Origin: Rhizoclosmatium globosum
Taxonomy: Eukaryota; Chytridiomycota; Chytridiomycetes; Chytridiales; Chytriomycetaceae
Reading direction: 5' to 3'
Assembly (NCBI GenBank): GCA_002104985.1
Contig: MCGO01000017.1
Coordinates: forward strand, 62,001-126,000
DNA length: 64,000 nt
The notes beneath the pieces are model-generated. The model ran no database searches and was not told the DNA's origin. It saw only the letters and a list, made by a program, of their open reading frames with translations. Positions within the stretch are counted from its first letter, which is position 1, and each line of letters opens with the position of its first letter. The translations under genes were made by a program, and so were the position numbers. This document shows, in pieces, positions 1 to 13,600 of the stretch.

Positions 1-3000
1 TTCAAGGTTTGATATTTGCTGTTCGAGGGTGCTGCGTTGCTCTGTGAGTTCTTGGATTGAGTCTCGTGCGGTTTTGAGTTCTGAATCTAATTCTGATAGA
101 CGAGAATGGAATCCAGTTTGGGTTTCGTTGAGGCTAGCATGAACTTGGTTGAGTGAAGCTGAGATTCCGCCAATTGGACCTCCAACTCTTGAATCGTGAA
201 GTGAGGCCGCTCTTTTCATCTGTAAGACTATTGATCTGATTTTGGAGAGACTCTTTCAGAACCTCAATCTGTTGCACGTTCTCCCGCTCAGCCTGAAGTA
301 CAGATTCCAAGTCCGAGTTTCGCGACTGTGCCTCGATGGTTTGCTTCTCCAACTCTTGGATGCGTTCGTTTGTGGCAGAAAGGCTAATCTGAACAGCAGC
401 GAGTTCGTCCACAAAACTTTCTTCTCTTCAGTCAATTCCGAGACCTGAGCCTCAAACTTCTGCCGCAGCTGCTCAAGTTGTTCAGTAGCTTCAGCACCCA
501 ATCGTTTAGCCTCGGTTAAATGTGACTCAAGCTCCGAGACACGAGATTGAGCGACAAACCACTCATTTTGCAAAGTTTCGAATTGTTGTGTCATAATAGA
601 CATTGTCGCATCGGCTTCCTTCGACCGGGCTTCAGCAGCCGTAAGAGTGTTTGTCTAAGCAAAGATTTAGATCTTGAAGACTTAGAACGCAGATCAACTC
701 ACCAATTCAGTGCATCGACTCTCTAGCTCTTGAATATTCGCGTTTGAGCCTCAAATTCCTGTGTTTCGCAGTCAATTCTTGAACCTTTGCATCCGTAATC
801 TTTCGCGCCTCTTCCAACGAGGTAACAGCAACAGCCAACTGCTTTTCAAGTTCATCTTTCTCACGCACGACCTCCTCAACTCGCTTTTCAGCAGCTTTGA
901 GAGCGTCTTGAGCATCGGCAACAGCTTGCGATTGCTACAAACCACAGTCTTAATACCTCGACAAACAAGGCATATAAAAAACTCACCAAACCAACATCGC
1001 CAGACATCCGCGTCTCCAATTCCTAGCTCTCCGCTCCCATTCCCCAGCCTCAACCACCGTTGTTCAAGAGCAGCTTGACTCTCACCCAACAACCGTGTCG
1101 CTTCCTGGACCTGTGCTTGCAACACACCCTCTCGCGCCTTAGAATCCCTCAACGCCGCTTCCAAGTCCAAAAAGCTTTCTTCACTCACGTCCAAGTTTGT
1201 TTGCATGCCAGTGAGTTTATCTCTGACTGCATTCCATTCCCGTTTCTAACCGAAACAAAAAGTCTCACAATGAGCAAACAATAGAAACTAGAACGTACCA
1301 TTTCATCTCTCTCCTTTGTCATTACAGCCAAAGCCGATTCAAGGGCAGTAACGTGAGACTCTCGTTCAGCGACCAGTGCTTGAGAACGCTCGAATTCCTC
1401 TCTTGCGAGAAGCGCATGCTTCTGAGCTTCCAACACGAACATCAGCGTCACCATGTGCCTTTTGAGCAAGTTCAACAGCCTGCGCAGCTTGTTCGCGAGC
1501 CTCCGCAAGTTGATTCTCCATCTCCACCAACATCGCATTCGTAGCCCAATCTCCCGCACTGCGCTTTCCATTCTTTCTCGTTCACATAAAAGCTCTTGGT
1601 TTCTTTTCTCCATCTCTTGCGACTGCTCATTGTAGCTATTCTTGACAGTCTCCAACTCTTCCCTCAAACTAATCAACTGCGCGTTCGCTTCAGCATAATC
1701 ATGTTGTGCTTGCTCCAATTGACACGATTGTTGTTCAATCAGCGATTTCGCGCCGTCAAGCTCCTCAGTCAATGCCTGCAAGCGTTCAGAGACGTTTCCA
1801 GCTTCCGCATTGACTTGAGCCGATTGTTGAGCGATATACGATTTCGCCGATTCCAGCTCCTCGGTTAAGCTGGCCAAACGCAAGCTCGCAGCGTCGTATT
1901 CCGTTTTGAGTTGATTAAATGACTCTGCTCGTTCTTCAGCAAGGGCCTTGGAAGCCATGCATTCTTCGTTAACTCGTTCCAAAGCAACTTTGATGTCAGA
2001 AGCTTCCAGTTGAGCGACAGTATTGGCGTTCGTGGCAGTGTCAAGGTCCGCCGTCTAATGAACCGTTCAATCAAGCAATCCATATGTGACAATCAAGAAC
2101 TCACCAACACGCCCATTCTCTCCTTCACCTCTCCCAACTCCTTCTCAAGACCCCAAACACACTCTTGAGTTCCTGCTTTTCAAACTCCAGAGTCTCTTTC
2201 ACGCGTTCAGCGGAAGCACGTTTGTGTTCCGCGAGTTTCTGAGCATCAACGGCGCGTTTTAATCTCTTTCGATTGCTCGGTCGGATGATTCCAAGCCTGA
2301 TGTGTGACCAGGAGAGAGTCGTATGTTGCTTGAGAGTTTCGCGCTGCACAATAATCAATAAATACAAAAGAAATACTAGAAAAGACCACCTCTTGACTCG
2401 CCATTCAAAGCCTCAACAGCACCATCCCTACTCTTCTCACTCTCCCCAAGCGCAACTTTACACGCCTCAGTTCATCCTGAATCGTTTGTCCTGAAGCAAC
2501 CAAACTCACCTCCCGTTCTTCAACGCAGAGATAGTAGCTAGCTGTTGATTCACATATTGCTCCGCCTGCAACAACTGACTCTTTGCCGTGTGCTTGATTT
2601 CTTCCATCTTGGAGACGGTCAGTTGAAGTTCATGCTGTGTTGCTGAGAGTTGCTTTGCAAGGGCAGTGTTTGATTCTGTGAGTTGTGCGACTCGGGATTC
2701 GTAGGTGGATGTTTGGTGTGCACGAGTCGTTTCGTATGCTTCAAGTTGAGATTGAAGTTCCTGCGCTTTTGTTGTTGTGGCGGTTTTTCAATTCTGAGGA
2801 GTGTAGACGCGCTTGAAGGTCGACAACTTGTTCCACGGCAGTACTCTTTTCGATTTCAAGGACTCCGACACAGTTCCGAAGTGCATCCAACTGCTCTTCA
2901 AGCGCTTTAAAGTCTTCTGTTCTCATTTCATCGTTCAATCGATCTGCTACCGCCTTGTCTTCTGCTTTCTGAAACATCCTTCAACTCCTTTTTGACGGCA

Positions 3001-4007
3001 TCCAATTCCTGAGTCACGGATTTCAGTTTCGACTCCAATCCCAAACACACTTTGTTCGTCCACGTCCATAGCTGTATCATGGGTACTCAAAAGAGAGCCT
3101 TCCTCACACTCTCCAACTCCTTCTCCAACCGATTCTTTTCCGCCTGCACCTGAATAAAAGCAACACTCTGTTCCGTACACATTCCACAATCACTTTTTCC
3201 ACGCTCAAGCACAAGTTGTTGTAAAAGTGCATCCGCTTTAGAATACTCGTCCTTGATTTCTGTAGCGCGGCACGCAGTTTCTCCAGTTGGTCATCTTTTG
3301 ACTTTGTGAGGACTGTTAGTTCTAGGAGTTGACGTTTTTGAGCGGATGACTCTGATTCGAGGGATTGGAGACGGTCTAGAAGGGATGCAGGTTCTGTGGG
3401 TGTTGCGCGTCCTGAGACGGGAATTGATTTGCAGTAGGGATGCGTGATGAGGAGGGTATGGGAAGGGCAGAAGCTCTAGGGATTGAAGACGTAGGAATAT
3501 GGGATTGGAGCTTTGATTTAAACGGACTGTTAGTGGAGGAAAGACAGGAAGAACAAGGAAACCTCTTTGTTTTGGCGCCTGAGTTGGTTGAGTTCCTTCT
3601 GCATTTCGGCCACATTCGAAGATGAATTCGTATTTGAGGAAGAAGTGCGCAGTGATTCGATTTCGCGTTGAAGAGATTCGTTTTCTGTTTGTTTGATTTG
3701 GATTGTTTGTGAGTGCAATTGATTTGTTGGAGGCAGTGTATGTACCTGCTCTGAGTGTGGATTCTGTTGATTCTGAATCAGGGATTGGGTTGGTTAGAAC
3801 AGGTTGTTGTTTGGATTAGAGAAGGGGAAGGGAAGGGTGCGCACCTTGGTTCAAAGTGGAGTTAGGGCCCTTGTTCGCCAAAGAAGAAGACGACGAAGAC
3901 GCCAAAGAACCAACAAGGCCGCCACTCGTTCCTTTCAACTCGTTCGAATTCGCACTGGAACTTGGCGTGTTGGGCACTGACCCGCGACGCCCAAAGAATG
4001 ATTGCAT
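1..4007 (-). CDS. long coiled-coil protein, 3' end beyond the left edge
   Basis: The first ATG (4007) opens a short basic/aromatic stretch, FFGRRGSVPNTP, followed by about 60 residues of Ser/Asn/Gly-rich low complexity. Downstream exons are almost entirely Glu/Gln/Leu/Ala heptads, for example around 3530-3718, 2741-2977, 1185-1982 and 134-603, typical of a long rod-like coiled coil. Short introns interrupt it and the frame changes often. No motor, GRIP, kinase or transmembrane segment is visible in the part inside the window. Golgins, Uso1-like tethers and spindle-pole components share this look, and nothing seen here chooses between them. Role not assigned; a scaffold or tether is inference. 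The C-terminus lies outside the window. Confidence 0.7.
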
Positions 4008-4011
4008 TGTT

Positions 4012-4064
4012 TGATTCAATTTGATTCAATTTGATTCAATTGGTTTGGTTTGGTTTGGTTGGTT
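4012..4064. repeat. short tandem repeats in the 5' leader of the coiled-coil gene
   Basis: Just upstream of the start codon at 4007 the + strand reads three copies of the decamer TTTGATTCAA, followed by a run of TTGGT/TTTGG units. It is a simple-sequence tract next to the translation start. No function is evident. Confidence 0.75.
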
Positions 4065-4420
4065 TGATGGTACGAGTGTGTGCTTCAAAGAGAATGTGTT
4101 TGGAGTGGTTGTTCTTGGTTGGACTTTGTGTGCTGGGCGGGACTCTTTTGGTGTTGAAAAATCGGACAAATAACTTCTGTTTATTATCGATGACAGGAGA
4201 GAGCACTAAGTAGGTATTAAGCTGAAGTTAGGTCGGAATTCTGAATATCGCTGTACTAGTTGTGCCGACTCGGAACACCAACATCATCAAGTTGATTCTG
4301 GTCACCATTAAAACACGAGAAATCGTTTAGTTAGATCGCATAGAGATATTTATTGGATCAAGAAACGAGGCGCTACTAGAGTTTTACCAATAACGTAAAT
4401 TACTTGTCAGCGAAATCGAT

Positions 4421-5486
4421 TCACTTTGGGGCTGGTTCAACAAAGTGGCTGTAGGATGCAGTAACGTTAAGTTAACGAGATGTACAACAACGAAGAAAAA
4501 TACTCACAACTTCTCAGCACCAATCAAAGGCATAATCGCATCAAACACTGCAAACTGACCGGCAGTCAAACTCCAATCATCACGCAACGTGGTCCGAGAC
4601 CGTTCAAGAACAATCCCTTGAATCCAGCCTGACCAGCCAAATTAACCAACCGAGAAGTAATCGATCCGTTTCCTCCAGCTCCAGCCTTGTTCACCATGGA
4701 CAACAAGGTATCAGCTGGGTGTGAGACAACGGCAGCAGCAACTCCAGCAATCACACCAGATCCAAGGGAAACACCCAAATTCGCGTTACGACTCAACTCA
4801 TTTGGCTTCTTTCCAATCGCAGCATACATTTGTTCAGCAGCGCTTCCCTGGACAGAAAACTTGGCCATAGTGTATGGAATCTGCTTAAACAAAATTGGAC
4901 CGAAACCAGAATAGAATCCACGAATGAATCCATCCTGCTTGATGATCTTTGGGAACGCGTCGGCGAGACCTGATGCAAACTTGGGGTCAGAGACGAGACG
5001 GATACGAGTTGCTTCGAGTGGGGTCAAGAAAACGTCAGCAATGAATTCAGCTCCGGCAGCGCGCCGAGGTAGATTGCAACACGGTTTTTGTAGGCAGCTT
5101 CTTCACCGAGGAAGTTTACAGATTGAACCTGTAGGAAAGGTTTACATTAGTAATCAGGAGGCAAGGAAGGACCATTGTCTTGTCTGGCATAAATCTTCAC
5201 CTTGAAGAATTCTACACCTCCGAACTTGAACCATCCTTGAACAAAGTACCCAAGAGCAGTGGGACCAAGTCCAGTAAGCAAGGCTCCAGCTCCTCAGCGC
5301 AATAATCTGTCTGAATCCAGAAATCATACCCTTGTTGTAAACAGTTGGTTCCAACTGGATACGGGTCTTGACGACGTCGACTGGAGTAAGTGCTCCATGG
5401 GTAATCCCACAGCAGATAGCACCAGCGAGGGCACTCTTGACAAAGTAGAGGGGCGTGAAGGGGCCTTGCTGATGATCGGATCCCAT
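4421..5486 (-). CDS. mitochondrial phosphate carrier, copy 1 (frame broken by three indels)
   Basis: SLC25-family carrier that would import inorganic phosphate across the inner mitochondrial membrane for ATP synthesis. Exons 5201-5486, 4508-5128 and 4421-4448 mirror copy 2. The three carrier motifs are visible as [18 protein letters not shown] and HPADTLLSM. Relative to copy 2, two bases are missing near 5295, one near 5070 and one near 4569; each shifts the frame. The first intron sits at the same place as in copy 2 (after FFK). A second intron (4449-4508), absent from copy 2, gives a plausible end, [11 protein letters not shown]. Either copy 1 is decaying or these are sequence errors. Because single-copy essential genes here show the same kind of indel, I lean to error, without certainty. 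Confidence 0.85.
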
Positions 5487-5680
5487 TTTGACGAGAGATT
5501 TTTAGCGATACCATTTTTGCATTTGATATCTCTCTGTCATTATTACAAATAGGATAAGAGAGAATAGGATGTATTATTCACGAATAACAGACGTGAAGCC
5601 CAATACTTATGCAAACGAAAAGCACACAAAAAAAACACAAAAAATAACTCAAACTGAAAAGAGAATCCAGGTTTGATTAT

Positions 5681-6703
5681 TTAGTGGTCTCCACCCTTAG
5701 GGTCAGTGAAGTGGAACTTCTTGGCGCCAGTGGCAGCCATGACAGAGTCAAAGAGAGCGAACTGACCGGCAGTCAAGACTCCGATCATCACGCAACGTGG
5801 TCCAAGACCGTTCAAGGCAAGCTTCTTGAAACCAGCCTCACGAGCCAAGTTGAGCAAACGGGAAGAAATAGAGCCGTTACCACCAGCACCCTCCTTGTTC
5901 ACCATAGAGAGCAAAGTGTCAGCTGGGTGGGAGATGATAGCAGCAGCAACTCCAGCAATAACACCAGACCCAAGAGCAACACCCAAGTTAGCAGCATCAG
6001 ACAACTCCTTTGGCTTCTTTCCAATAGCAGCCAAGATCTGCTCAGCAGCAATACCCTGGACAGCAAACTTGGCCATGGTGTATGGAATCTGCTTGAAGAG
6101 AATTGGACCGAAACCCGAGTAGAAACCCTTGATGAAACCATCCTGCTTGATGATCTTTGGGAAGGCATCAGCGAGACCGGAGGCGAACTTGGGGTCGGAG
6201 ACGAGACGGATACGGGTAGCCTCAAGAGGACAGAGGAACACGTCGGCGACAAACTCGGCAGCAGCGGCAGCTCCAAGGTAGATGGCAACACGGTTGTTCC
6301 AGGCAGCTTCGTCACCGAGGAACTTGGTAGCTTGGACCTAAATAGGAAATAATTTAGATCATGATCGTTTCTTTTTTATCACAATAGGGGCAAAAAAGAG
6401 TGTGTGTCAAAGTACCTTGAACAACTCGACTCCTCCGAACTTGAACCAACCCTGGATAAAGTATCCAACGGCAGTTGGTCCCAAACCAGTGAGCAAGGCT
6501 CCAGCACCTTCAGCGGCAATAATCTGTCTGAATCCAGAGATCATTCCCTTGTTGTAAACAGTTGGCTCCAACTGGATACGGGTCTTGACGACATCGACTG
6601 GGGTAAGGGCTCCGTGGGTAACTCCACAGCAGATACCGCCGGCAAGAGCTCCCTTGATGAAGTAAAGTGGGGTGAATGGTCCCTGTTGCTCTCCGCTGCC
6701 CAT
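5681..6703 (-). CDS. mitochondrial phosphate carrier, copy 2 (intact)
   Basis: Two exons, 6416-6703 and 5681-6337, join in frame into a carrier of about 314 residues, the usual length for mature SLC25A3/Mir1. Phosphate-carrier signatures are all present: [11 protein letters not shown] in repeat 1, [14 protein letters not shown] in repeat 2, and [12 protein letters not shown] in repeat 3. Six membrane helices are expected. It should carry out phosphate/proton symport at the mitochondrial inner membrane. The gene lies 194 bp upstream of copy 1 in the same orientation, so the pair is a tandem duplication. The start at 6703 is chosen because copy 1 begins with the same [13 protein letters not shown] sequence. 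Confidence 0.95.
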
Positions 6704-7110
6704 TGTTGCTGGTTTTTTCGAGAAAAGTGAAAACGTCAACACTCCCTTCCAGAACGTGTCTGTGCACGTGTTTTTGAAGAAGAGTCCAGATTCCTTCTTT
6801 TCCCGATAATTGATGCTCCTTGATCTATGAGAGAGTTGATCATACGCACTGTGGCTTCCACTCCTTGTATGACTCAAAACTCTTGTTTAGCACGTGGTCT
6901 AACCTGTGGCAGCCATCATTTATCAGTACTAAAACACCACAGGAGAGTTACTTTCAGATCTTCATGATAATCTGCAAATCTGATAATCTCTCTCAAACCT
7001 TTTAATGAAGAAAATTAAAAAAGATAACGACATTTAATCATTCACATAAATAACAAAAACCAAAATCCATCAATTACCAGTCCTCTCTAACCACATACAG
7101 CTCCATCGCT
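6704..7110. other. intergenic: upstream region of the phosphate carrier and 3' flank of MCM2
   Basis: About 400 bp between the start of phosphate carrier copy 2 and the end of MCM2. AT-rich near 7000-7070. I see no gene or RNA here; it should contain the carrier promoter and the MCM2 terminator. Confidence 0.5.
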
Positions 7111-10100
7111 TCACTCCTTCTCCAACCGCTTCACAATAAGTCGGCTCGCCTGGTCATAAACAAACGACTTTTGAAAGCCCGCGAATTCATGAACGCAGTT
7201 GTATCAGAGATATTATGCGCTCGCGCCTAACACAGCAAAAAAATCAGTCACAAATCAATTATCACTCTCCAACAATTAAAAAATCACCTTCTCGTCAAAC
7301 TCATCAGCCTCAACTTCGACTTGATCTGGCATTTCACCATGCTGGTAGTAATGATACTTGATACTGTCCGTAACAAGCTCACTAAGAATGTGCGACAAGA
7401 GCTCGTCGTTATCACGTTCATACGCCAAGTATCTGTCAAACGTCTACACAAATAAAAAAGTCAGAAAACTTCATCTTCAGAAACGAGCACTCACTCTTTG
7501 CATGACAGTCTTGACAGAATGTTTCTGAGCTCCAACAAACGATCGAATCATCACAGCCATTGCACGGTCCATATCCTCTTGACGAACCGCATCCCGCAAC
7601 TGCATTTTCGCAAAGGCTTCCGCCATACGAACCATACTTTCCAAGTAACGAACGGTAATCGGGATAGATCCAGAAGACTGCATACATGAATTAATGACAA
7701 TTCCGATCACAAGCACGCTATACACCAACGATTCACGTCTCAACTCCGCATACAGACTCGCAATCTTGTCGTTATCAATATCAACAAGACTAGGATGAAC
7801 TGCTCCCTCGCATACACGATATACTTTCTCAACAAGTCTTGAGGAATCACCTAACATCAAACAACACACATCAAGATCCATACAAGGACTCCACAAAAGT
7901 AAACTCACATCAGCATCCAACTCAACAGCAACATGTCCTTCACCAACACCCGCGTTTGGATGAGACCTAATATGCGAATTAGCAACAAACCGCGCCAAAT
8001 GCTCATCAACAACAGGATCAGCTACATCCCTAACAACACAAAGAACATCGAAACGCGACAAGATAGGTTCAGTAAGTTCAACATTCAGCGAGAAGGGGAT
8101 CTGTGGGTTGTAACGTCCACGGATCGGGTTCGCAGCAGCGATGATGGAGCAACGTGCTTGCAACGTGGTACAATACCAGCCTTGGAGATGGAAATCGATT
8201 GCTGCTCCATGGCTTCGTGATAGACGTACTAAACACGTGTTTTTAGTATTTCTTAGTTTGAGCTACGCAAAGAACTCACCGATCCTTGTCATTCATCTTG
8301 TCAAACTCGTCAATAAGACAGATTCCCTTATCAGCCATGACGAGGGCACCGCCTTCAAGAGTCCACTCTCTAGTAACAGGGTCCTTGTGCACACTTGCTG
8401 TCAAACCAACAGCACTCGCTCCTTGACCGGTCGTGAAACAGCTCGACGCGCCGTTTTCAACGTACTTGAGGAACTGGGATTTCGCAGTTCCTGGGTCACC
8501 AAGGAGGAGAACATTGAATCTCCACGAAGCTTGTGCTTTCCTTGTGGGTTCTTTGGAACTCCACCAAACATGGCAAGAGCGATTGCGGTCTTGATGTCGT
8601 CGTGTCCGTAGATGGATGGTGCAATACTCTTGATGATCTGTGGAAGAGCATCAGAAGCATGTCTAAAACAAAAGGGAACTTTACCCTTTGAACGATTCGG
8701 TCATCTCGACTCAGCTGACGAATCTTCTTGTGGTCATCTTCGGTCAGCTTGAAACTCGCAAACACGTCTTCCTTTTTGCTGATGTGGTTCGCTTCAATTA
8801 CAGTCGCAACACGGGAAATCCTTGCTTCGAGTTGAGGTTCATGTCGAAGCTGTTTCTGTAAATTCCAGTAATTTCCTGTGAATTGTGTATTAGTCTTTGA
8901 AATCGAATTTAGTGGAGTCGCTTACAATCTCTTCTCCAGGGCGAACTTTATCAACGAGATCCCACAACAAAATAACTTCCTTGTTACGTGGAAGTCGTTC
9001 CGGCAGTCACACTTCCTGGGCACTCCTGCAGCGTAATCTTTTGATAGTTTACACAGTCTACACGCACAATTAGCACCTCAGAACATTCCCAAGATCTCAC
9101 CTCTTCAGCATTCACTGCAAAAGGTCCACGACTTTGACAATCCTCACAATTGTTGATTTTGATTTCCATAACCGCATCTTGAGTGAACGGACCCATAATA
9201 TGACCACACTTCATACAGTTGTATTTAACGAGCTTCAACTGGGGGAAAACACCCGTACGACGGGTGACGACTCTTGGACTCGAACGAGAGTGTTCAGGTC
9301 AGATTGTCTGCAATAGATTCTGTTAAGTAAACTGAAGGGAAAGACTGATGCCACTTACCTCAAATCTCGCAAAGAATCGCTTGTTTGGAATATCGGTAAT
9401 ACGGACGTGGATTTCAGGTTTGATAGAGTCATAGTACTCGAAACCAGTCAAGACAACTTCAAATGCGACCATATCAAAGATTTTCAGAATCTCGGCTGGA
9501 GAGTTGGACAACAAAATGGCCAAGTTCGCATTTGTAGCTTGCAGATGCTCGAAACTAACTTCCAGAGATTCTCCGTTCGCTGAATCGAATGAATGAGCGT
9601 CAAGTCTCAAAATCATCAAAATAAACACACCTTCACACATGGCAATAATCTTTTCTCCGTACACCGAGTTTCCAGCTCATCAACAAAGGAAGTGAGGAAA
9701 CTTGAAAATTCACGACGGATAGCTGTCTAGGACCTTCCATGGCCACATAATCTGCGATAGGACCACGGACTTCAGCAATTGCCTCAGCAGAAAGAGCATA
9801 TCCTGTTGAAAGCCAGAATGAGTTTGAATAGAATCTGATTTTGAAGAAAATACGTACGGCTCCTGGATCATCAAAATCCAAGTCATCTTCCTGGTCGTGT
9901 CTATGACGACGACGAACACGCATGGGTCTGTCGTCATCCTCTGTGCAAGAGAAAGTGCAAATAAGAGTTTAAGTCAAGCATTCTTTCCAAACCAAGCAGT
10001 CAACGCACCATCATCGTCCATAAAGCAGCAGGAAGAACGCCCCTCCTCCTCGCCTCCTCGCGATCTCTTCTGCGCATTCGTTCTTCCGCAACCAAGCGCG

Positions 10101-10611
10101 CATCGGCATCCATTTCTCCGTAATCCTCATCGTCAATGTCCCTCTCGTCGAGCCTGTCCAGCTTCTCATTCTCGCGGTAATCACTGCCAAGCCACTTAAC
10201 AAACAACAAACACTTTTAAATCATACTTTTCGAGGTTGTCGCCAAACAGGTCTTCGCCATCGTCCTCCGAATCGCCAAAGTTGTCGTCGTCGTTCAAGTC
10301 GTCGATTTCGTCCACTTCGTTTGCCTCTGCCGCGTCGACGAGCGGCGCCTGCGAATCGTCGATTACGTCATCATTGTCGGGATCGGCGAAGAGCTGCGAC
10401 GGGGCGATGATGGCGCGGCGAGGGCGTCGCGGGTGCGTTTGCTCTGTTTTGAGTTGTTTGAGTGAGTTGGTTGAGTTGGTTGAGTTGGGTCAGGAAACAG
10501 GTAAGTAAAGTGGAACAGTGGGTCAGTGAAGACGGGTAGGCCTAGGAGGGTGGAAGGGAGTATGTACCATTTGGGTGAGACTTTTGGTTGGAGGGTCAAA
10601 AGTTCGGACAT
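7111..10611 (-). CDS. MCM2: MCM2, subunit of the MCM2-7 replicative helicase
   Basis: Subunit of the hexameric CMG helicase that licenses and unwinds replication origins in the nucleus. The N-terminus is acidic (10200-10460) and contains the Mcm2 hallmark [13 protein letters not shown], followed by [19 protein letters not shown]. The zinc finger at 9110-9240 is intact (NCMKCG ... NCEDCQ). The AAA+ core has Walker A (GDPGTAKSQ) near 8490, Walker B ([11 protein letters not shown]) near 8290 and the arginine finger (LSRFDVL) near 8060. The C-terminal winged-helix region ends at 7111 with KRLEKE. Many short introns interrupt it. A one-base shift near 7185 (AFMN to EFAGFQK) is needed to reach this stop and looks like a sequence error. 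The start at 10611 gives [11 protein letters not shown], but the join of that first exon to the acidic region is not certain. Confidence 0.93.
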
Positions 10612-10671
10612 CCTCTTTCTCAAAGTTAAATCGATAATTGCAAAAGAAAGACAACAGAAAACATTTATTGC

Positions 10672-13600
10672 TTATTGAATACACTTAATTGCAAGAGTTA
10701 GAGAGTGTACAAATTCGGCTCTACTTGGTTCTTCTCCAAAATCAATGACCAGAACACCGCGATTGATAGTCAAACATTCAACTCGTTTCGCACGCATTCC
10801 ATTACATTCCATATCAATGCAGGCGACTAATTTCTCTAATGACTGTCTTGGATCCAAAGTGACTGCAACAGAAGTACCAAACAAATCTTCGCAACTTTGT
10901 GGCAACAGCTGTAAGAACAGATTTCTGCGCACAAATGCTACAATTACTATGCCTTCTTCCCATTTTCTGTACTCTCCAAGTTTATAGACGACTTCGAATG
11001 GCAAAGAGAATTTTGCATATGCCGGCTCTTTCCTTGTTGCAATCGAACCATTCGTCTCTGAGATTATTGATCGATGTTGAGTACTTATTCGAACCGTGTT
11101 TGGCAGTTTGCTTGAATTGCGTTTACTTGAAGCACGACGACTCGCACTGCTGACAGAATACTTGAGACTACAACTTCTTCGTTACTCACGAGACTTATAC
11201 TTCTTGGAATAATTTGCATCAACAAAGGAATACTCGTATTAGCAAATACAAGACCCGCTATCCTCAATTGTGAAGCTACTCCTTTCTCCGATTCATCCAG
11301 AATTGGAACAAGAATAGCTGATATTGATAGACACATGGACACAACAAGCAGCATAGTGAATTCAGAATGAATCGGACTCAAGTTGCTTGATAAATGGGTG
11401 GCCAAGTATAATGCCGGCAGAAACAGTATGTTATAGACCCACAATGCAGCTCCCGCCGCATATCCCCGCTTATCGCCATACACGCACTCATACTCCACAA
11501 AATAGTCAGGTAATAAAACTTCCTCCACGACAATCTCAGAAACGTAACTCCAAACGCACAGAATCACGACTTCAACAACAACAAACAATCCAAGAGTCAA
11601 CACCCAAATCCCATCGCGAAGCATATAATTCGGAAGCATTGCTTTCGCTTTATAAATCAGACAAGTTCGAAAGTTTCTACACAACATGGATCCAACCATA
11701 ACTGCATACGAAATCAACTGCAACCAAATCCGCGTCTGGCACAGCATAGGCGTCGGGACTCCCAAATAAGTGATATTCGAAACAAATGACGGGGCTGAAC
11801 CGGCAATCAGTGTAACCAGAAACACAAGATCCAGATCGGACAGACTGCTTTGTTCGTAACAAAATCACACCCATCAACGACACCAAAGTCAAAAAGCCCC
11901 ACTCCAAAAAATACCAACAATATCGTCCCATCGGTGGTTTCGAGGGTTATAGTAATATCCGTATAAGCAGGGCCATCAGGAGGCGGTGTGTTTGTTCCAT
12001 CAAAGAAAGTAGGTTGCATTCATTAATATACGAGATTGATGATACGTTCAGATCTGTCTCTGCGAAAACTAAGAGCCATTTTCAAAAAAAAAGCCAATAT
12101 TTAAGTCCACTCTTACTTATCTGGTTGAGGTCCGGAGTCAATCCATCAACGCAGCCGAAATTCCACGATCTAGATGAATGCCGAATCAGTCTCTTTGTAA
12201 ACTAAGCCACGGTAATCGAAACACGCACGCAGCCAAATCCCCATTCGCTGTAATCCTACAGGATCGCCCAACATTCCCCTATACCCTGTATCGGCAAACA
12301 ACGTCCTATTCATCAGTCGATTCAGCTGTCTCGAAGCTAACATTTCAGGCGTGAATGAAAGGTTCCTTTTGAGAAGCTTTATATTGTCAACCAAGAAGTT
12401 TTTCGAGGAAGTGTGTGACGTACGTTGTCCAATCCTGCTGCAAATACACCAACACAATCGTACATTTGTTGGATATTGAACCAACCTTCCATTTCGAGCA
12501 GAGAAAACGCACTCCTAACTCGTACCAGTATTATGATTGTAATATTTCAACAACGAAAGCTCACCCCCACGGCGCTTGGAATGTAAGGATTTGCTCATAA
12601 ACCGTATTTGTTAAATTGCTCATGTAGTCAGTCACATATTTTGTCCTTGTGGTGTCAAAACACCCTTGGATAGTTTGAAATAATCATGTCCATATAATTC
12701 AACTGCTTCACTCGATACTGCTGGTGGACCTTCCAGCAGCCAAACATATCCCGGACCTACAGATTGATTTTTCCTGCAATACAGACAAGTTAAAGCACAT
12801 TTGCACGAAACAATTAACTCACGATGCAAGGGCGTAATAAATCTCGCCTAGGGTATCAGAAGCCCCACAAAAAACCATATATCGTGCATCTACACGCGAA
12901 AGAGTGTTCGCTATATAATCCAAGGAGCTTTTTGACGTCACAATCTGGGCCAGAATTGTAAACCCTTGAGCGTGAAACACTCGCATAATGTATCCACAAG
13001 CTGATGTAAAGCACAATTATCCCATTTTCAAATTCCGCGATGATACGTACATGTCGTTGGAGCACAGGGTTGAACAGACAAAACCGCAACTATTCACATT
13101 CCATTTCTTCAGAGCAATGCAATCGACTCTGCGAAACCCGTGTATCCAAACATTTGAAAATACGTCGGATAATTTGAACTTTTCCAGAACCTTTGGTGGT
13201 ACTCTGAACCAGTGCATATTGGGATGTCGTTCAATCCGTATACTTCAGCATCGGCCAGCGTTTCCAAAGATCCCAAATCCCCCATGACTCCGATTACGTC
13301 TAAACAACTTTGATTAGGGCTCTTTCCTATGGTTGTACGTACCGAACCAGGAAAATTTGTTACAATATCATATGCAGTGGCGATTGCGTATCCAGGATTC
13401 TCAAAACAAACAGGTTTATCATTATCATTAAACCTCTTGATTTCGATTGTCACGTTCGGTAAAATCAACGGGCTATTATTGATATTCTTGACAGCGATTT
13501 CGATGGCTTTTTGATTCCAATACCACCAAGAATCACAATTCCTGTTGAACTTCAATAACGAGATGAGAAGTATTAGAAAACAAACCAGTTATCATATCGC

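Noticed and set aside
4421..5486. Calling phosphate carrier copy 1 a definite pseudogene
   Set aside because: The same class of indel breaks essential single-copy genes in this window, and copy 1 keeps splice sites and a sensible last exon.
5684..6352. Long + strand open frame opposite phosphate carrier copy 2 (222 codons)
   Set aside because: It is the antisense shadow of a well-conserved carrier exon. Its translation is Ser/Thr/Glu-rich with no family resemblance.
13109..13555. Stand-alone periplasmic binding protein
   Set aside because: It is an interior exon of receptor A; the same order of exons is found in receptors B-D.
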